NCBI GenBank assembly: GCA_028279645.1
Contig: JANQNJ010000169.1
Coordinates: 1-32,060 of the forward strand
DNA: 32,060 nt
Direction of reading: 5' to 3'
From: Thermoplasmatota archaeon
GTDB taxonomy: Archaea; Thermoplasmatota; JAKEGO01; JANQNJ01
Under the pieces are notes generated by a model. The model searched no databases. It was given only the letters and a program-made list of their open reading frames with translations, and was not told where the DNA came from. The translations under genes and the position numbers were made by a program. Every line of letters begins with the position of its first letter. The first letter of the stretch is position 1. This document shows positions 31,259 to 32,060 of the stretch, piece by piece.

Positions 31259-32060
31259 TCAGAATATTCCCGTCGTGGTGCAGACCCTCTCCGCCGCCTC
31301 CCGGCGGATCCCGTCGCCAAGGATCGTGTATCGCTCGGGGCGGACGGTGTGGGCCGTCGTCAACGCCTCGAGGATGATCTCCGGGTCCAGTCCGAGGTCG
31401 GCTGCGGTGGTAGGCGCCTCGAGGGTCTCCAACGAGACTTTGATCGTCTCCCAGTCGCCACCGTGAAGGAACATCGATATGATCGAACCCAGTCCGCACT
31501 GCTCTCCGTGAAGCGCCGGCTCGGGCGCGATCCTGTCGAGGGTGTGGCTGAACATGTGCTCTGCGCCGGATGACGGACGCGACGATCCTGCAATGCTCAT
31601 GGCGACGCCGGAACTGACCAGCGCCTTGAGCAGGAACCGCGCACTCTCCTCGTTCACGGGCACGACCACGTCGAGGTTGTCCATGAGCATGCGAGAGCTC
31701 ATGTCCGCGAGAGCGGTGGCATAGCCGCTGATGTACTCGCCCTTGATCCGATGGGCGAGCTCCCAGTCGAGGACCGCGGTCTGGTTCGATATGATGTCGC
31801 CGCAGCCGGCCCGGAGCAGACGTGAAGGTGCGTTGACAATGATCGATGTATCGCCGATGATCGCCATGGGCGGATGGGCCGGGATGGAGCACTTCTCTCC
31901 GTTCTCACGGACGCTTGCCCGGGCCGAAGCGATCCCGTCGTGCGAGGTCGCGGTGGGAATGCTCACGAACGGAATGTCGAGCTCGAACGAGGCGACCTTC
32001 GCCACGTCGATGGGCCGCCCCCCGCCGACGCCGAATATCGCCGTTGCCCCCGCCTCCGAT
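31259..32060 (-). CDS. egsA: Glycerol-1-phosphate dehydrogenase, N-terminus cut by window edge
   Basis: Reduces dihydroxyacetone phosphate to sn-glycerol-1-phosphate, the archaeal lipid backbone. About 266 residues are visible. The NAD(P)-binding loop GVGGGRPIDVAK, the PTATSHDGIASARAS segment, and zinc ligands in AGCGDIISN (Asp), SGAEHMFSHTLD (His) and LHGEQCGLGS (His) match the EgsA family. The coding frame is open to the right edge, so about 80-90 N-terminal residues lie outside. It heads the three-gene run with the NAD-kinase-like and DUF3795 genes. Confidence 0.96.
   Translation of the reverse strand, partial: SEAGATAIFGVGGGRPIDVAKVASFELDIPFVSIPTATSHDGIASARASVRENGEKCSIPAHPPMAIIGDTSIIVNAPSRLLRAGCGDIISNQTAVLDWELAHRIKGEYISGYATALADMSSRMLMDNLDVVVPVNEESARFLLKALVSSGVAMSIAGSSRPSSGAEHMFSHTLDRIAPEPALHGEQCGLGSIISMFLHGGDWETIKVSLETLEAPTTAADLGLDPEIILEALTTAHTVRPERYTILGDGIRREAAERVCTTTGIF

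Overview
The window reads as high-GC archaeal chromosome from a strict or near-strict anaerobe. Archaeal markers are a geranylgeranyl diphosphate synthase, a type 2 isopentenyl diphosphate isomerase, glycerol-1-phosphate dehydrogenase (ether-lipid backbone), deoxyhypusine synthase, an archaeal class I CCA-adding enzyme, SepF, an initiator tRNA with an A1-U72 pair and no encoded CCA, TATA-box promoters (many leaderless), and three secreted proteins ending in PGF-type archaeosortase signals. I infer a euryarchaeote, most likely of the Thermoplasmata or a Methanomassiliicoccales-like lineage; the class assignment is a guess from gene style. I see no insertion sequence, CRISPR array, phage gene or rRNA.

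Layout. 1-1838 (minus): idi2-GGPP synthase operon, cut at the left edge. 1935-3543: LUD-domain protein and deoxyhypusine synthase, divergent around one palindromic TATA box. 3550-6227 (minus): CCA-adding enzyme and an MFS transporter. 6307-6475: a long inverted repeat and the initiator tRNA. 6560-7334 (minus): a small winged-helix protein and SepF. 7484-12739 (minus): two related secreted repeat proteins, one of 1269 residues. 12809-15100: homocysteine methyltransferase, a LURP-one-like protein and an Ogg2-type 8-oxoguanine glycosylase. 15250-19246 (minus): an oxygen-defence and iron-storage island of eight genes. 19357-24556: SfsA, a NosD-like surface protein, a DUF362-ferredoxin, a glycosylatable membrane protein, a free-methionine-sulfoxide-reductase-like protein and an AhpD-like protein. 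24643-29625 (plus): a phosphate uptake operon, pstS, a fused pstC-pstA, pstB, phoU and a thioredoxin-type arsenate reductase. 29629-32060 (minus): DUF3795 protein, ATP-NAD kinase family protein and egsA (cut at the right edge).

How the genes work together. The island at 15250-19246 forms a coherent O2/peroxide system: rubredoxin next to a flavodiiron oxidase reduces O2, two double-ExxH ferritin-like proteins and a rubredoxin-cupin protein probably handle peroxide, ferritin stores the iron, and a 49-residue Cys-rich protein is a likely new redox or metal carrier. Phosphate uptake and arsenate reduction are tied by a 4-base overlap between phoU and arsC, which makes sense because Pst transporters also admit arsenate. 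Both ends of the window carry membrane-lipid genes (isoprenoid chain at the left, glycerol-1-phosphate at the right).

Gene starts were set by combining Shine-Dalgarno sequences (typically about 6 nt spacing) with TATA-to-start distance; at least seven genes look leaderless. No gene-free stretch exceeds about 200 bases. The most unusual items are the PstC-PstA fusion, the small CGCGCG protein, the repeated palindromic TATA boxes shared by divergent genes, and the repeat-rich AT island ahead of pstS.
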